In this document: in pieces, positions 7,789-20,825 of the stretch
Position numbering within the stretch: the stretch's first letter is position 1
Layout of the letters: each line of letters starts with the position of its first letter
Source of the DNA: Winslowiella toletana
GTDB lineage: Bacteria > Pseudomonadota > Gammaproteobacteria > Enterobacterales > Enterobacteriaceae
Length of the DNA: 64,000 nt
Reading direction: 5' to 3'
NCBI RefSeq assembly: GCF_017875465.1
Contig: NZ_JAGGMQ010000001.1
Coordinates: 2,356,001 to 2,420,000 of the forward strand
Notes under the pieces: generated by a model
What the model was told of the DNA's origin: nothing
What the model saw: only the letters and a program-made list of their open reading frames with translations
Databases searched by the model: none
Position numbers and translations under genes: made by a program

Positions 7789-9037
7789 AGATCTGGCGAT
7801 AGCCGTTGATATCGCGCATAAACGCCACCTGCTGGCCATCCGGCGATATCACCACCGCATCGCCACTCGGCGCCTGATCGCTGCGCGCCGTGACTCGCCG
7901 CATTTTGCCGCTGGCTATCTCACACAGCATGACGCTGTTATCACATATCAGCGCCACCGCTTTCCCGTCAGGATGCCAGCTAAACGCGGACTGAATATCG
8001 TTGCGGCTGTCACTAATCTGCTGCGGTGCGCCGCCGTCTGGCGAGATGGTCCACAGCTGAACCACACCGGCATCATCTTTCATCAGAAAAGCAATCGCGC
8101 TGCCATCCTGTGAGGCGCGCAACCAGTGGCGCGGCTGGCTGACCACGCCGGGATAGCGACGCCCGGCGCTGAAGGTCAGCCGCCGCTGTTTTACGCCCTG
8201 CGGTGGTGCCGGTAAGCGCGTTGCGCTGCCTTCCAGCGGCTGATCGCCCGCCAGCGCGTAATCCTGCATTTTTGCCGGCAGATCGACGATAAAGACTTCG
8301 GGAAGCTTCTCACCATTGCTGGCCAGCGTATCGCCAATAAATGCCAGCGCCCAGCGCTGCTGGCTGCCATCCGGCTTACGGTAACCTTCAGCGCCAATCC
8401 AGCCCTCTTCATAAGCGCGATTGATCTCATCGCTGCCCGGTGTCGGTGTGGCGGTAGTCTGGCTGACCAGTACGCAGAAGTGGCTGCCATCATATTCACG
8501 CGGATGCTGTTTGCGCGGACAAACCGCATGCAGCGGCACCGCAACCCCGACGTTACGCAAATCTTCGGCGCTATCCCACTCATGCATTACATGATCGTTA
8601 TAGGTAAAACTCAGACGCGAACCGTCGGGGCTAAAAACATGCACATGCGAGCCGCCGCGTAGCGCACCGGGCGTAAAAGGCGGGGTGATATCGCAGGCAT
8701 CAAGGTTTTCCGCCACCCCATTTTGGACGATGACGCCGCGACGATGATGGAAATCATACTGCCAGTATGCATCGGGGTTTTCCGGGCCGTGAATACAGAC
8801 GTAACGCGGCGGTAAATCGGGACTGGCGGTCACCACGCCGACATGCGCCCCCTGGCTGGCCTGATATAACACTTCAGTCACCGCCGTGCGGGTATTAATG
8901 CGCTCAATGGTCAGGCTGGTAAAGGAGGCGCCGGAGGGGCGCAGATCGTAGACCAGCCACTGGCTGTCGGCGGTCCAGACATTGATATTGGTGAGCTGAT
9001 GGTTCCGGTCATCAAAAGTAAGCTGTTTTTCCGTCAT
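7769..9037 (-). CDS. yidR: YidR, beta-propeller protein (DUF3748)
   Basis: 422 residues when started at MTEKQLTFDD, which aligns with the E. coli YidR N-terminus; an in-frame upstream start at 9088 would add 17 residues that lack counterparts. WD/TolB-like propeller repeats are seen as SPDG/HPDG blades (VFSPDGSRLSFTY, SWHPDGKAVALI, ISPDGQQVAFMR). Biochemical role unknown. The start region lies next to a perfect inverted repeat that covers its ribosome-binding site. Neighbours yidQ and yidA are as in E. coli, but the dgo genes between yidR and yidA are missing. Confidence 0.9.
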   Translation of the reverse strand: MTEKQLTFDDRNHQLTNINVWTADSQWLVYDLRPSGASFTSLTIERINTRTAVTEVLYQASQGAHVGVVTASPDLPPRYVCIHGPENPDAYWQYDFHHRRGVIVQNGVAENLDACDITPPFTPGALRGGSHVHVFSPDGSRLSFTYNDHVMHEWDSAEDLRNVGVAVPLHAVCPRKQHPREYDGSHFCVLVSQTTATPTPGSDEINRAYEEGWIGAEGYRKPDGSQQRWALAFIGDTLASNGEKLPEVFIVDLPAKMQDYALAGDQPLEGSATRLPAPPQGVKQRRLTFSAGRRYPGVVSQPRHWLRASQDGSAIAFLMKDDAGVVQLWTISPDGGAPQQISDSRNDIQSAFSWHPDGKAVALICDNSVMLCEIASGKMRRVTARSDQAPSGDAVVISPDGQQVAFMRDINGYRQIFTAALS

Positions 9038-9042
9038 CGGGG

Positions 9043-9073
9043 TTACCCTTAGCGAGGCATGCACTAAGGGTAA
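9043..9073. promoter_or_regulatory. 10-bp perfect inverted repeat over the yidR ribosome-binding site
   Basis: TTACCCTTAG and CTAAGGGTAA are separated by 11 bp. On the yidR mRNA the proximal arm contains the purine-rich AAGGG just upstream of the start codon, so the stem would hide it; as DNA it could equally be an operator. Confidence 0.45.
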
Positions 9074-9080
9074 AACATTC

Positions 9081-9106
9081 GCTGGCATCAGGACAGAGAT
9101 GCCAGC
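9081..9106 (-). terminator. Hairpin downstream of yidA
   Basis: 8-bp perfect stem (GCTGGCAT / ATGCCAGC) with a 10-nt loop, 12 nt past the yidA stop on the minus strand and followed by GAATGTTTTA. Probably ends yidA transcription. Confidence 0.5.
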
Positions 9107-9118
9107 AAACTGCAGCCA

Positions 9119-9928
9119 TTACAGCACAAACTTCTCGATGGCCAGCGCCACGCCATCTTCCATATTGGTTTTAGTGACAAACTGGCTGATCGCTTTTACC
9201 GCATCAATACCGTTGCCCATCGCCACGCCAGTGCCGGCAAACTCCAGCATCGCCAGATCGTTCTCCTGGTCACCGATAGCCATAATCTCTTCCCGCGCCA
9301 GGCCCAGCTGATCGGCCAGCGCTTTGACGCCCGCGCCTTTATTTACCTGTTTATTCAGGATTTCGAGGTAGTAAGGCGCGCTTTTCATTATGGTGTATTT
9401 TTCATGCAGTTCCGCCGGGATACGCGCAATGGCGCTATCCAGCAACGCCGGCTGATCAATCATCATAACTTTCGGGAAGGTCAGCGTGCGATCCATCTCC
9501 GCCACACTGCGGTAACGCAGCGGCATGCCGGTCAGCGCAGCCTCGTGTACGGTATATTCGCTGATATCCTGATTAGCGGTATACAGCAGTGATTTATCCA
9601 GCGCATGGAAATGAACGCCTAACTGACGTGCAAGTTGTTCAAAATAGAGATAGTCATCAAAGGAGATGGTGACTTCGGCGATGCAGTCGCCGTTAACCGC
9701 GCGCTGAACCAGGGCGCCATTATTGGTGATACAGAACTGGCCTTCCTGCTGCAAATCCAGCTCCAGCAGATAGCGCGCCACACCGATATAAGGGCGGCCC
9801 GTCGCCAGCACCACATACACCCCTTTCTCACGCGCGCGGCCAATCGCCTCTTTCACCCGTGGGGTAATGTTGTGTTGATGATTAAGCAGCGTGCCGTCCA
9901 TATCGATCGCAATCAGTTTTATCGCCAT
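9119..9928 (-). CDS. yidA: Cof-type HAD sugar phosphatase YidA
   Basis: 269 residues (E. coli 270). HAD motif I is IAIDMDGTLLN (residues 5-15, nucleophile Asp8); motif IV is AIGDQENDLAMLEFAG, and GTGVAMGNGIDAVKAISQFVT is the typical Cof tail. The C2 cap lies between them. E. coli YidA dephosphorylates small sugar phosphates such as erythrose-4-P and glucose-1-P. It reads in the same direction as gyrB but is separated by the gyrB terminator, so it is probably expressed separately. Confidence 0.93.
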   Translation of the reverse strand: MAIKLIAIDMDGTLLNHQHNITPRVKEAIGRAREKGVYVVLATGRPYIGVARYLLELDLQQEGQFCITNNGALVQRAVNGDCIAEVTISFDDYLYFEQLARQLGVHFHALDKSLLYTANQDISEYTVHEAALTGMPLRYRSVAEMDRTLTFPKVMMIDQPALLDSAIARIPAELHEKYTIMKSAPYYLEILNKQVNKGAGVKALADQLGLAREEIMAIGDQENDLAMLEFAGTGVAMGNGIDAVKAISQFVTKTNMEDGVALAIEKFVL

Positions 9929-10020
9929 AACATCCTCGTCAGCTAACGGTTTTCATCCATGCTAGCGCGATTCAGCTCACAATGACCAGCCGTAACGGCA
10001 ATGGATAACTAAAACGGCAT

Positions 10021-10052
10021 AAAAAAAGGAACGGCCAGGGCCGTTCCTTTTT
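10021..10052 (-). terminator. gyrB terminator
   Basis: GGAACGGCC pairs with GGCCGTTCC around a tiny loop. The stem is flanked by seven A on one side and five T on the other, giving a Rho-independent terminator in both directions, placed just after the gyrB stop. Confidence 0.85.
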
Positions 10053-10081
10053 ATCAGGCTGATACAGTGATCCGCAGCAAA

Positions 10082-13593
<3,512 letters not shown>

Positions 13594-13615
13594 AGGTAAA
13601 GATATTCCACGACGC

Positions 13616-13700
13616 TGTAGGGGAGCCGCTATCGGCTCCCTTAATGATGGCGGACACTGTGCAAACCATTGGTACGGGAGGCGAGAACGCCTCCCCTACA
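13616..13700. repeat. REP-like double-hairpin element between dnaN and recF
   Basis: Two hairpins in one 85-bp element: GGGAGCCG-CTAT-CGGCTCCC at 13621-13640 and GGGAGGCG-AGAA-CGCCTCCC at 13676-13695. The whole unit is bounded by the inverted pair TGTAGGGGAG / CTCCCCTACA. A second copy of the same design lies at 29617-29675 and a lone related hairpin at 19219-19238. The sequence is not the E. coli REP/BIME consensus. Confidence 0.65.
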
Positions 13701-13721
13701 ATATGGTGACAAATTCGCCAA

Positions 13722-14822
13722 TTACAAGCGCATTGGCATCACGACATACGCCGCCGACTGACTGGCTGCATCTTCGATCTGCACGCTGGAAACCGAATCG
13801 GTCAGCAGTAAACGCACATTTTCACATTTCAGCGCGTTCAGCACATCCAGCACGTAACTGACGTTAAAGCCAATTTCCAGATCGGTGCCGCCATAGGTGA
13901 CGTCGAGGATCTCTTCCGCTTCTTCCTGCTCCGGGTTATTGGCGGTGATTTTCAGCTGATTTTCGCTGATATAGAGGCGAACACCGCGGAACTTCTCGTT
14001 TGAAAGAATCGCCGCACGGGAAAAAGCCTGCTTCAGCAGATCGCAGCCCGCATCGAGGGTTTTATCCGGATTTTTCGGCAATACGCGACGGTAGTCAGGG
14101 AAACGACCATCCACCAGTTTAGAGGTGAAGATAAAGTCGCCGACATGCGCACGGATATTATTGCTGCCGATCTGCACCTGTAACGGCGTATCGCCACCGT
14201 CAAGCAGACGCACCAGCTCTATCACCCCTTTACGCGGCACGATCACCGAATGGTTCGGCAGCGCCTGACCCACTGGCATTGAACAGACCGCCAGACGGTG
14301 ACCGTCGGTGGCGACCGTACGCAGCTCTTCACCTTCAGTTTCAAACAGCATGCCGTTCAGATAGTAACGCACGTCCTGATGCGCCATCGAAAACTGCGTG
14401 GCTTCAATCAGGCGTTTCATGGTGGCCTGCGGCAGGGTGAATTCAACTTCACTCTGCCAGTCGTCGAGATTCGGGAAATCGCTGGCTGGCAAGGTGGACA
14501 ATGAGAAGCGGCTGCGGCCTGAGCGCACCAGCATTCTGTCACCTTCCAGCACCACTGTGATCTCCGCCCCTTCAGGCAGACCACGACAGATATCGAAAAA
14601 TTTACGCGCCGGCACGGTGGTTGCCCCCGGCTCATGCGCCTGCGATAGCGCCACACGCGCTACCATTTCCATTTCTAAATCAGTGCCAGTCAGCAACAGG
14701 CTGCCTTCATTCACCTGCAGCAGCAGGTTGCCAAGGATAGGCAGCGTTGGACGGCCGCCCAGTGGGCTGCTGACTTGCTGTAATGGCTTGAGTAAATGCT
14801 CGCGTTCTACAATAAATTTCAT
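13722..14822 (-). CDS. dnaN: DNA polymerase III beta sliding clamp
   Basis: 366 residues, the exact E. coli length, beginning MKFIVEREHLLKPLQQVS and ending SAAYVVMPMRL. The three repeated clamp domains and the hydrophobic partner-binding pocket region (SYVLDVLNAL, YVVMPMRL) are intact. It forms the ring that tethers Pol III and also acts with Hda in DnaA inactivation. It starts 4 nt after the dnaA stop, in the usual dnaA-dnaN operon. Confidence 0.98.
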   Translation of the reverse strand: MKFIVEREHLLKPLQQVSSPLGGRPTLPILGNLLLQVNEGSLLLTGTDLEMEMVARVALSQAHEPGATTVPARKFFDICRGLPEGAEITVVLEGDRMLVRSGRSRFSLSTLPASDFPNLDDWQSEVEFTLPQATMKRLIEATQFSMAHQDVRYYLNGMLFETEGEELRTVATDGHRLAVCSMPVGQALPNHSVIVPRKGVIELVRLLDGGDTPLQVQIGSNNIRAHVGDFIFTSKLVDGRFPDYRRVLPKNPDKTLDAGCDLLKQAFSRAAILSNEKFRGVRLYISENQLKITANNPEQEEAEEILDVTYGGTDLEIGFNVSYVLDVLNALKCENVRLLLTDSVSSVQIEDAASQSAAYVVMPMRL

Positions 14823-14826
14823 AGCG

Positions 14827-16224
14827 TCAGGAAGATAATGTTCTGATTAAATTTGAGAAATCTTCTTTAATGTCGTGACTCTCTTCGCGTAGCTGCTCTA
14901 TTTTACGGCAGGCATGCAGCACGGTCGTATGGTCGCGACCCCCGAAAGCATCACCGATTTCCGGCAAACTGTGGTTGGTCAGCTCTTTCGCCATCGCCAT
15001 CGCCATCTGGCGCGGACGCGCCACTGAACGGGAGCGACGTTTGGAGAGCAAATCAGCCACTTTGATTTTATAGTACTCGGCCACCGTCTTCTGAATATTA
15101 TCGATGGTGACCAGCTTTTCCTGCAGCGCCAGCAGATCGCGCAGCGCTTCGCGCACGAAATCGATGGTAATCGCGCGACCAGTGAAGTTGGCGTTAGCAA
15201 TCACACGGTTCAGTGCGCCTTCCAGTTCACGCACATTAGAGCGTAAACGCTTGGCAATAAAGAACGCCACTTCGCCCGGCAGGCGAATGTCGTTTTCATC
15301 GGCTTTTTTCATCAGAATCGCGACGCGGGTTTCCAGCTCCGGTGGCTCGATCGCCACCGTCAGGCCCCAGCCAAAGCGCGACTTAAGACGATCTTCCACC
15401 CCGTTGATCTCTTTTGGATAACGATCCGAGGTCAGAATGATCTGCTGATTACCTTCCAGCAGCGCATTAAAGGTGTGGAAAAACTCTTCCTGCGAACGCT
15501 CTTTATTGGCAAAGAACTGAATGTCATCGATCAGCAGCGCATCGACAGAACGATAATAGCGCTTGAACTCTTCAATGGCATTATTTTGCAGCGCTTTCAC
15601 CATATCCTGCACAAAGCGCTCGGAGTGCATATACACCACTTTGGCATTCGGCTTGCGCGCCATAATGCCATTACCTACCGCGTGCAGCAGGTGCGTTTTA
15701 CCCAGGCCAGTGCCGCCATACAGAAACAGCGGGTTATACGCACCACCCGGATTATCGGCGACCTGACGCGCAGCCGCGCGCGCCAGCTGGTTTGATTTAC
15801 CTTCAACAAAGTTGTCGAAGTTATGTTTGGTGTTGACGTTCGAACGGTATGAAAGCTCGGCCGGGGCCGGAACATTATCCCAGCTTGGACGTGATGGCGC
15901 CGGGCGGATCCCCGCCGGAGCAGGTGGCGCGCTGAAGCTGGCGCTGGCGGCAACGGGCTGACTGATGGTGCGCGTTACCGGTTTACTGCCCACTTCAAAA
16001 CGCAGCAACGGTGTGTCCGCGCCGCAGAATTCATTTAACAGTCCGTTGATATTATTCAGGTATTTATCACGAACCCAGTCGAGTACAAACCGGTTTGGTG
16101 CATACAAGGCCAGTGTATTGTCATTCAGTTCGGCCTGTAGCGGGCGTATCCACATGCTGAATTCTGTGGCAGGTAGCTCATCCTGCAGGCGGGCAAGACA
16201 CTGTTGCCATAGCGAAAGTGACAC
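14827..16224 (-). CDS. dnaA: Replication initiator DnaA
   Basis: 465 residues from a GTG start at 16224 ([25 protein letters not shown]), as in E. coli (467 residues, also GTG); the longer upstream reading lacks family similarity. Domain I covers residues 1-85 and the linker domain II is proline/alanine-rich (about 86-130). The AAA+ domain has Walker [10 protein letters not shown] and Walker [10 protein letters not shown], and the C-terminal DNA-binding domain carries the signature [15 protein letters not shown]. It binds oriC at 48.4 kb in this window and its own promoter, where a consensus box lies about 200 bp upstream. Confidence 0.98.
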   Translation of the reverse strand: MSLSLWQQCLARLQDELPATEFSMWIRPLQAELNDNTLALYAPNRFVLDWVRDKYLNNINGLLNEFCGADTPLLRFEVGSKPVTRTISQPVAASASFSAPPAPAGIRPAPSRPSWDNVPAPAELSYRSNVNTKHNFDNFVEGKSNQLARAAARQVADNPGGAYNPLFLYGGTGLGKTHLLHAVGNGIMARKPNAKVVYMHSERFVQDMVKALQNNAIEEFKRYYRSVDALLIDDIQFFANKERSQEEFFHTFNALLEGNQQIILTSDRYPKEINGVEDRLKSRFGWGLTVAIEPPELETRVAILMKKADENDIRLPGEVAFFIAKRLRSNVRELEGALNRVIANANFTGRAITIDFVREALRDLLALQEKLVTIDNIQKTVAEYYKIKVADLLSKRRSRSVARPRQMAMAMAKELTNHSLPEIGDAFGGRDHTTVLHACRKIEQLREESHDIKEDFSNLIRTLSS

Positions 16225-16683
16225 GGCGGACTCCACTCGAACAAAATCGATAAGAAAAAGGCGCTGAAACGATAATTTAATCATTGTTGACGCATGCAGA
16301 CGTAACGCATGCGAACCGCTATCTGCGGTTAATCCGATCGCGATCGACGGAAGGATCGTTAGCGGAAGGGCGGATCATAGCGCAAAGCGCGCCAGAGATC
16401 TTCACTTTCTACACAGTTTTGATCCATTTTATCCACAGGCTGATAAGTGTACGCCACCCTGCTTAAAAGGCATTCAGGATCGTCCGGATTCGGTGATTTT
16501 TCCTGGCGCCATCACGTTTTCGCGTAAATTCCTCGCAAACGATCGCGATAAGATCCTGGCCGATCCTTGCGCTTTATAATGGACGCCGTATAATTCTCGC
16601 CCCGACGTGTTGCGCTCTGGCCCGATTTGGCTGGTTTTACGGGTCAACCCGGGACATCAGGACGCGCCATAATGCGAAGTAAA
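16225..16683. promoter_or_regulatory. dnaA promoter region with DnaA box and GATC cluster
   Basis: The 589-bp gap between dnaA and rpmH holds no gene. It carries a perfect DnaA box TTATCCACA at 16429-16437 (autoregulation) and ten GATC sites between 16321 and 16620, four of them within about 45 bp, which suggests SeqA/Dam control as at E. coli dnaA. TATAAT-like boxes occur near 16576 and 16590. Individual dnaA transcription starts cannot be assigned. Confidence 0.7.
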
Positions 16684-16712
16684 TTGACTCTGGACTGTAC
16701 AATTATTACAAT
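16684..16712 (+). promoter_or_regulatory. Sigma-70 promoter upstream of rpmH
   Basis: TTGACT, a 17-bp spacer and TACAAT, about 100 bp before rpmH. It is the best promoter match in the dnaA-rpmH gap for the ribosomal-protein operon. Confidence 0.65.
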
Positions 16713-16801
16713 CCCGCCTCTTTATTAAAGACACACTGAGGCGTCGGTCATATTTACTGGCCCATACACGCGTCACCAAGTGAAATTTTTTTCAAGTTTA
16801 G

Positions 16802-16954
<153 letters not shown>

Positions 16955-16969
16955 TAAAGCTAACCCTGA

Positions 16970-17329
16970 GTGGTTAAGCTCGCATTTCCCAGGGAGTTAC
17001 GTTTGTTAACTCCCACTCATTTCACTTTCGTCTTCCAGCAGCCACAACGGGCTGGCATGCCGCAAATTACCATTCTCGGCCGCCTTAACGCGCTGGGGCA
17101 TCCCCGCATCGGTCTTACCGTCGCTAAAAAAAATGTTAAACGTGCGCATGAGCGTAACCGGATCAAGCGATTGACCCGCGAAAGCTTTCGCCTGCGACAA
17201 CACGAACTGCCGTCAATGGATTTTGTGGTAGTGGCGAAGAAAGGGGTTGCTGATCTGGATAATCGTGCGCTGGCGGAAGCGTTGGAGAAACTATGGCGTC
17301 GTCACTGTCGTCTGGCTCGCGGCTCCTGA
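16970..17329 (+). CDS. rnpA: Ribonuclease P protein component
   Basis: 119 residues from a GTG start ([17 protein letters not shown]), as in E. coli. The RNR signature is seen in [18 protein letters not shown], the positively charged helix that contacts the M1 RNA. It cooperates with RnpB RNA in 5' tRNA maturation. Its 3' end overlaps yidD by 37 nt. Confidence 0.97.
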   Translation: MVKLAFPRELRLLTPTHFTFVFQQPQRAGMPQITILGRLNALGHPRIGLTVAKKNVKRAHERNRIKRLTRESFRLRQHELPSMDFVVVAKKGVADLDNRALAEALEKLWRRHCRLARGS

Positions 17330-17550
17330 TTGCGCTGATACGTGTGTATCAGCGCGTTATCAGTCCGCTGTTAGGACCTCACTGCCGCTTTCATCCAACC
17401 TGCTCTCAATACGGTATTGAGGCATTGCGCAGGTTTGGTGTGATAAAAGGCAGTTGGTTGACAGTGAAACGCGTATTAAAATGCCACCCTTTGAACCCAG
17501 GTGGCGACGATCCGGTGCCGCCCAAAACCGACGATAACAGAGAACATTAA
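17293..17550 (+). CDS. yidD: Membrane protein insertion efficiency factor YidD
   Basis: 85 residues. The conserved core [29 protein letters not shown] contains three cysteines/histidines typical of the family (pieces [12 protein letters not shown] and [10 protein letters not shown] are the signature), followed by [19 protein letters not shown]. It assists insertion of inner-membrane proteins near YidC. It begins inside rnpA and ends 2 nt before yidC. Confidence 0.95.
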   Translation: MASSLSSGSRLLIALIRVYQRVISPLLGPHCRFHPTCSQYGIEALRRFGVIKGSWLTVKRVLKCHPLNPGGDDPVPPKTDDNREH

Positions 17551-17552
17551 CG

Positions 17553-19199
17553 ATGGATTCGCAACGTAATCTTTTTCTCATCGCTTTTCTGTTCGTGTCT
17601 TTTATGATCTGGCAAGCCTGGCAGACGGACAACGCTCCGCAGCCACAGCAGACCCAGACCACACAAAACACGACCAGCGCAGCAGGTGATGCCGCCAACC
17701 AGGGCGTTCCAGCCAGCGGTCAGGGTAAGACGATCACCGTTAAGACTGATGTCCTGTCTTTGAACATCAATACCCGCGGTGGTGATATCGAACAGGCTCT
17801 GCTGCTGACTTACCCGGACAAACTGGGTTCTGATCAGCCGTTCCAGCTGCTGGAAACCACACCGTCTTTCGTCTACCAGGCACAGAGTGGCCTGACCGGG
17901 CGTAACGGTCCGGACAACCCGTCTAACGGCGCGCGTCCACTGTTTACCACCCAGCAGGATCACTTCGAACTGGCCCCGGGTCAGAGCGAGTTGCGTATCC
18001 CGATGATTTTCACTGCGGAAAATGGTGCGGTATACACCAAGACTTTCGTGGTGAAGCGCGGTGAATATGCGATTGGCGTCGATTATCAGGTGAACAACAC
18101 CACGCAGCAGCCGCTGGAAGTGGCGATGTTTGGTCAGCTGAAGCAAACCATCGACCTGCCGAAGCATCGTGACACTGGTAGCAATAACTTTGCATTACAT
18201 ACTTTCCGCGGTGCGGCTTACTCCACCAGCGAGTCAAAGTATGAAAAATACAAATTTGATAAAATTGCCGATAACGAGAACCTGAGCACCTCAACCGCCA
18301 ACGGTTGGGTGGCGATGCTGCAGCAGTACTTTGCTACCGCATGGGTGCCGATGACCACTGGCAATAACTCACTGTATACCACTAACCTTGGCAACGGCAT
18401 TGCAGCGGTTGGCTACAAATCGACGCCGGTTACCGTGGCGCCGGGCGCGCAGCAGAACCTTGCAGCAACCCTGTGGGTTGGCCCGGAAATCCAGGACAAG
18501 ATGGCTGCGGTTGCTCCGCACCTCGATCTGACTGTGGATTACGGCTGGCTGTGGTTTATCTCTCAGCCGCTGTTTAAGCTGCTGAAGTTCCTGCACAGCT
18601 TTATCGGTAACTGGGGCTTCTCCATTATCGTTATCACCTTTATCGTGCGCGGCATCATGTACCCGCTGACCAAAGCGCAGTACACCTCGATGGCGAAAAT
18701 GCGCATGCTGCAGCCAAAAATGGCGGCGATGCGTGAGCGTTTAGGTGACGATAAGCAGAAAATGTCCCAGGAGATGATGGCGCTGTATAAAGCCGAGAAG
18801 GTCAACCCGCTGGGTGGCTGCTTCCCGCTGATTATTCAGATGCCAATCTTCCTTGCGCTGTATTACATGCTGATGGGCTCGGTTGAACTGCGTCATGCGC
18901 CGTTTGCACTGTGGATTCATGACCTCGCCGCGCAGGACCCGTACTACATCCTGCCGATCCTGATGGGCGTGACCATGTTCTTCATTCAGAAGATGTCACC
19001 GACCACCGTGACCGATCCGATGCAGCAGAAGATCATGACCTTTATGCCGGTTATCTTCACCGTGTTCTTCTTGTGGTTCCCGTCAGGTCTGGTGCTGTAC
19101 TACATCGTCAGCAACCTGGTAACCATTATCCAGCAGCAGCTGATTTATCGCGGCCTGGAAAAACGTGGCCTGCATAGCCGCGACAAGAAAAAAGCGTAA
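17553..19199 (+). CDS. yidC: Membrane protein insertase YidC
   Basis: 548 residues, like E. coli (548). An N-terminal membrane anchor ([20 protein letters not shown]) precedes a large periplasmic beta domain (about residues 55-340), then five membrane segments of the Oxa1/Alb3 core with the hydrophilic-groove arginine in [18 protein letters not shown], and a basic tail (RDKKKA). It inserts proteins alone or with SecYEG; the c subunit of ATP synthase, encoded at 43.5 kb, is a classic client. Confidence 0.98.
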   Translation: MDSQRNLFLIAFLFVSFMIWQAWQTDNAPQPQQTQTTQNTTSAAGDAANQGVPASGQGKTITVKTDVLSLNINTRGGDIEQALLLTYPDKLGSDQPFQLLETTPSFVYQAQSGLTGRNGPDNPSNGARPLFTTQQDHFELAPGQSELRIPMIFTAENGAVYTKTFVVKRGEYAIGVDYQVNNTTQQPLEVAMFGQLKQTIDLPKHRDTGSNNFALHTFRGAAYSTSESKYEKYKFDKIADNENLSTSTANGWVAMLQQYFATAWVPMTTGNNSLYTTNLGNGIAAVGYKSTPVTVAPGAQQNLAATLWVGPEIQDKMAAVAPHLDLTVDYGWLWFISQPLFKLLKFLHSFIGNWGFSIIVITFIVRGIMYPLTKAQYTSMAKMRMLQPKMAAMRERLGDDKQKMSQEMMALYKAEKVNPLGGCFPLIIQMPIFLALYYMLMGSVELRHAPFALWIHDLAAQDPYYILPILMGVTMFFIQKMSPTTVTDPMQQKIMTFMPVIFTVFFLWFPSGLVLYYIVSNLVTIIQQQLIYRGLEKRGLHSRDKKKA

Positions 19200-19218
19200 T
19201 TCGATACGGACTACGAAG

Positions 19219-19238
19219 GGGCGGCGTTCTCGCCGCCC
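19219..19238. repeat. Single REP-like hairpin after yidC
   Basis: GGGCGGCG-TTCT-CGCCGCCC, the reverse complement of the AGAA-loop unit found at 13676 and 29652. It lies 20 nt beyond the yidC stop and just before the terminator. Confidence 0.55.
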
Positions 19239-19250
19239 TTGAGATATCAT

Positions 19251-19279
19251 AAGGCGGTCAATTGACCGCCTTATTTTTT
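19251..19279 (+). terminator. yidC-operon terminator
   Basis: AAGGCGGTCAA followed directly by its complement TTGACCGCCTT, then ATTTTTTT: a strong Rho-independent terminator between yidC and mnmE. Confidence 0.8.
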
Positions 19280-19300
19280 TGCAGCAAAAGAGAGTTAAAC

Positions 19301-20665
19301 ATGAGCCATAGCGATACGATCGTCGCCCAGGCGACACCTCCGGGACGCGGCGGCGTCGGTATCCTGCGCGTTTCCGGCGCCAAAGCGGCCGACGTCGCGC
19401 AACAGCTGCTGGGCAAACTGCCGAAGCCCCGTTACGCCGACTATCTGCCATTTCGTGACGCCGATGGCAACGCGCTCGATCAGGGGATCGCGCTGTGGTT
19501 TCCTGGTCCGAACTCTTTTACCGGAGAAGATGTGCTGGAATTGCAGGGCCACGGCGGCCCGGTGATCCTTGATTTGCTGCTGAAACGTATTGTCGCGCTG
19601 CACGGCGTGCGCATTGCGCAGCCAGGCGAGTTCTCCGAACGCGCCTTCCTCAACGATAAGCTCGATTTAGCCCAGGCAGAAGCGATTGCCGACCTGATCG
19701 ACGCCAGTTCCGAGCAGGCGGCACGCTCGGCGCTGAACTCGTTGCAGGGCGCTTTTTCCGCGCGCGTAAATCATTTAGTGGAAGCACTTACTCACCTGCG
19801 AATCTATGTTGAGGCGGCTATCGACTTCCCGGATGAGGAGATCGACTTTCTCTCTGACGGCAAAATCGAAGGGCAGCTGCATACGGTGATCGCCGATCTC
19901 GACGCGGTACGTGCCGAAGCGCGTCAGGGCAGCCTGCTGCGCGAAGGGATGAAAGTGGTGATTGCTGGCCGGCCAAACGCCGGTAAATCCAGCCTGCTGA
20001 ATGCCTTAGCCGGACGTGACGCCGCAATCGTTACCGATATTGCTGGCACCACCCGCGATGTACTGCGCGAACATATTCATATCGACGGGATGCCGCTGCA
20101 TATTATTGATACTGCGGGCTTACGTGAAGCCAGTGATGAAGTTGAGCGCATTGGTATTGAACGCGCCTGGCTGGAGATTGAGCAGGCGGACCGCGTGCTG
20201 TTTATGGTTGACGGCACCACCACCGACGCCACCGAACCGGCAGATATCTGGCCCGATTTTATTGCCCGTCTGCCCGCCAGCTTACCGATTACCGTGGTGC
20301 GCAATAAAGCCGATATGACTGGTGAAACGCTGGGTATCAGCGAAGTGAATAATCACTCACTTATTCGACTGTCGGCGCGCACCGGTGAAGGTATTGATCT
20401 GCTGCGCGACCATCTGAAACAGAGCATGGGTTTCGCTGGCAATATGGAAGGCGGCTTCCTTGCCCGTCGTCGTCATCTGCAGGCGCTGGAACTGGCGGCG
20501 CAGCACTTACAACAAGGTAAACATCAGCTGTTAGGCGCATGGGCCGGAGAGTTACTGGCGGAAGAGCTGCGCCTGGCGCAGCAGGCGCTGACGGAAATCA
20601 CCGGTGAGTTTACTTCCGACGATCTGCTGGGGCGGATTTTCTCCAGTTTTTGTATCGGCAAGTAA
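19301..20665 (+). CDS. mnmE: tRNA modification GTPase MnmE
   Basis: 454 residues from the ATG at 19301 ([20 protein letters not shown]), equal to E. coli; an upstream in-frame ATG lies within the terminator and is ignored. The N-terminal THF-binding domain is followed by a helical domain holding the G domain (G1 [11 protein letters not shown]2 GTTRD, G3 DTAG, G4 NKAD) and the invariant C-terminal FCIGK with the functional cysteine. With MnmG (46.4 kb) it makes cmnm5U34 in tRNA anticodons. Its 3' side is a known integration hotspot and here borders a repeat-flanked cassette. Confidence 0.98.
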   Translation: MSHSDTIVAQATPPGRGGVGILRVSGAKAADVAQQLLGKLPKPRYADYLPFRDADGNALDQGIALWFPGPNSFTGEDVLELQGHGGPVILDLLLKRIVALHGVRIAQPGEFSERAFLNDKLDLAQAEAIADLIDASSEQAARSALNSLQGAFSARVNHLVEALTHLRIYVEAAIDFPDEEIDFLSDGKIEGQLHTVIADLDAVRAEARQGSLLREGMKVVIAGRPNAGKSSLLNALAGRDAAIVTDIAGTTRDVLREHIHIDGMPLHIIDTAGLREASDEVERIGIERAWLEIEQADRVLFMVDGTTTDATEPADIWPDFIARLPASLPITVVRNKADMTGETLGISEVNNHSLIRLSARTGEGIDLLRDHLKQSMGFAGNMEGGFLARRRHLQALELAAQHLQQGKHQLLGAWAGELLAEELRLAQQALTEITGEFTSDDLLGRIFSSFCIGK

Positions 20666-20704
20666 GTTAGCGCGTACTCTCTTTTAACCTCATTATTGCA
20701 AGCG

Positions 20705-20738
20705 TAATTGTCCAACAGGTTGTTGGACAATTATCATT
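20705..20738. repeat. Left boundary repeat: 13-bp-arm palindrome and first 27-bp direct repeat
   Basis: TAATTGTCCAACA (20705-20717) and its complement TGTTGGACAATTA (20721-20733) enclose a 3-bp centre. Positions 20712-20738 recur exactly at 23923-23949. It lies 40 nt after the mnmE stop. Confidence 0.7.
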
Positions 20739-20825
20739 TCAGCACGATTCAGGAGATCATCAATAATCAGGGCTGGCGCATGGTTTCTGTTGCTCTATTC
20801 CCGGATAATCAGCACCGGAAGCTAT

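Noticed and set aside
20640..20740. SGI1-type attachment site at the mnmE 3' end
   Set aside because: The last codons of mnmE (FCIGK stop) are not repeated elsewhere in the window and no integrase is present; the repeat found lies beyond the stop and has a different sequence.
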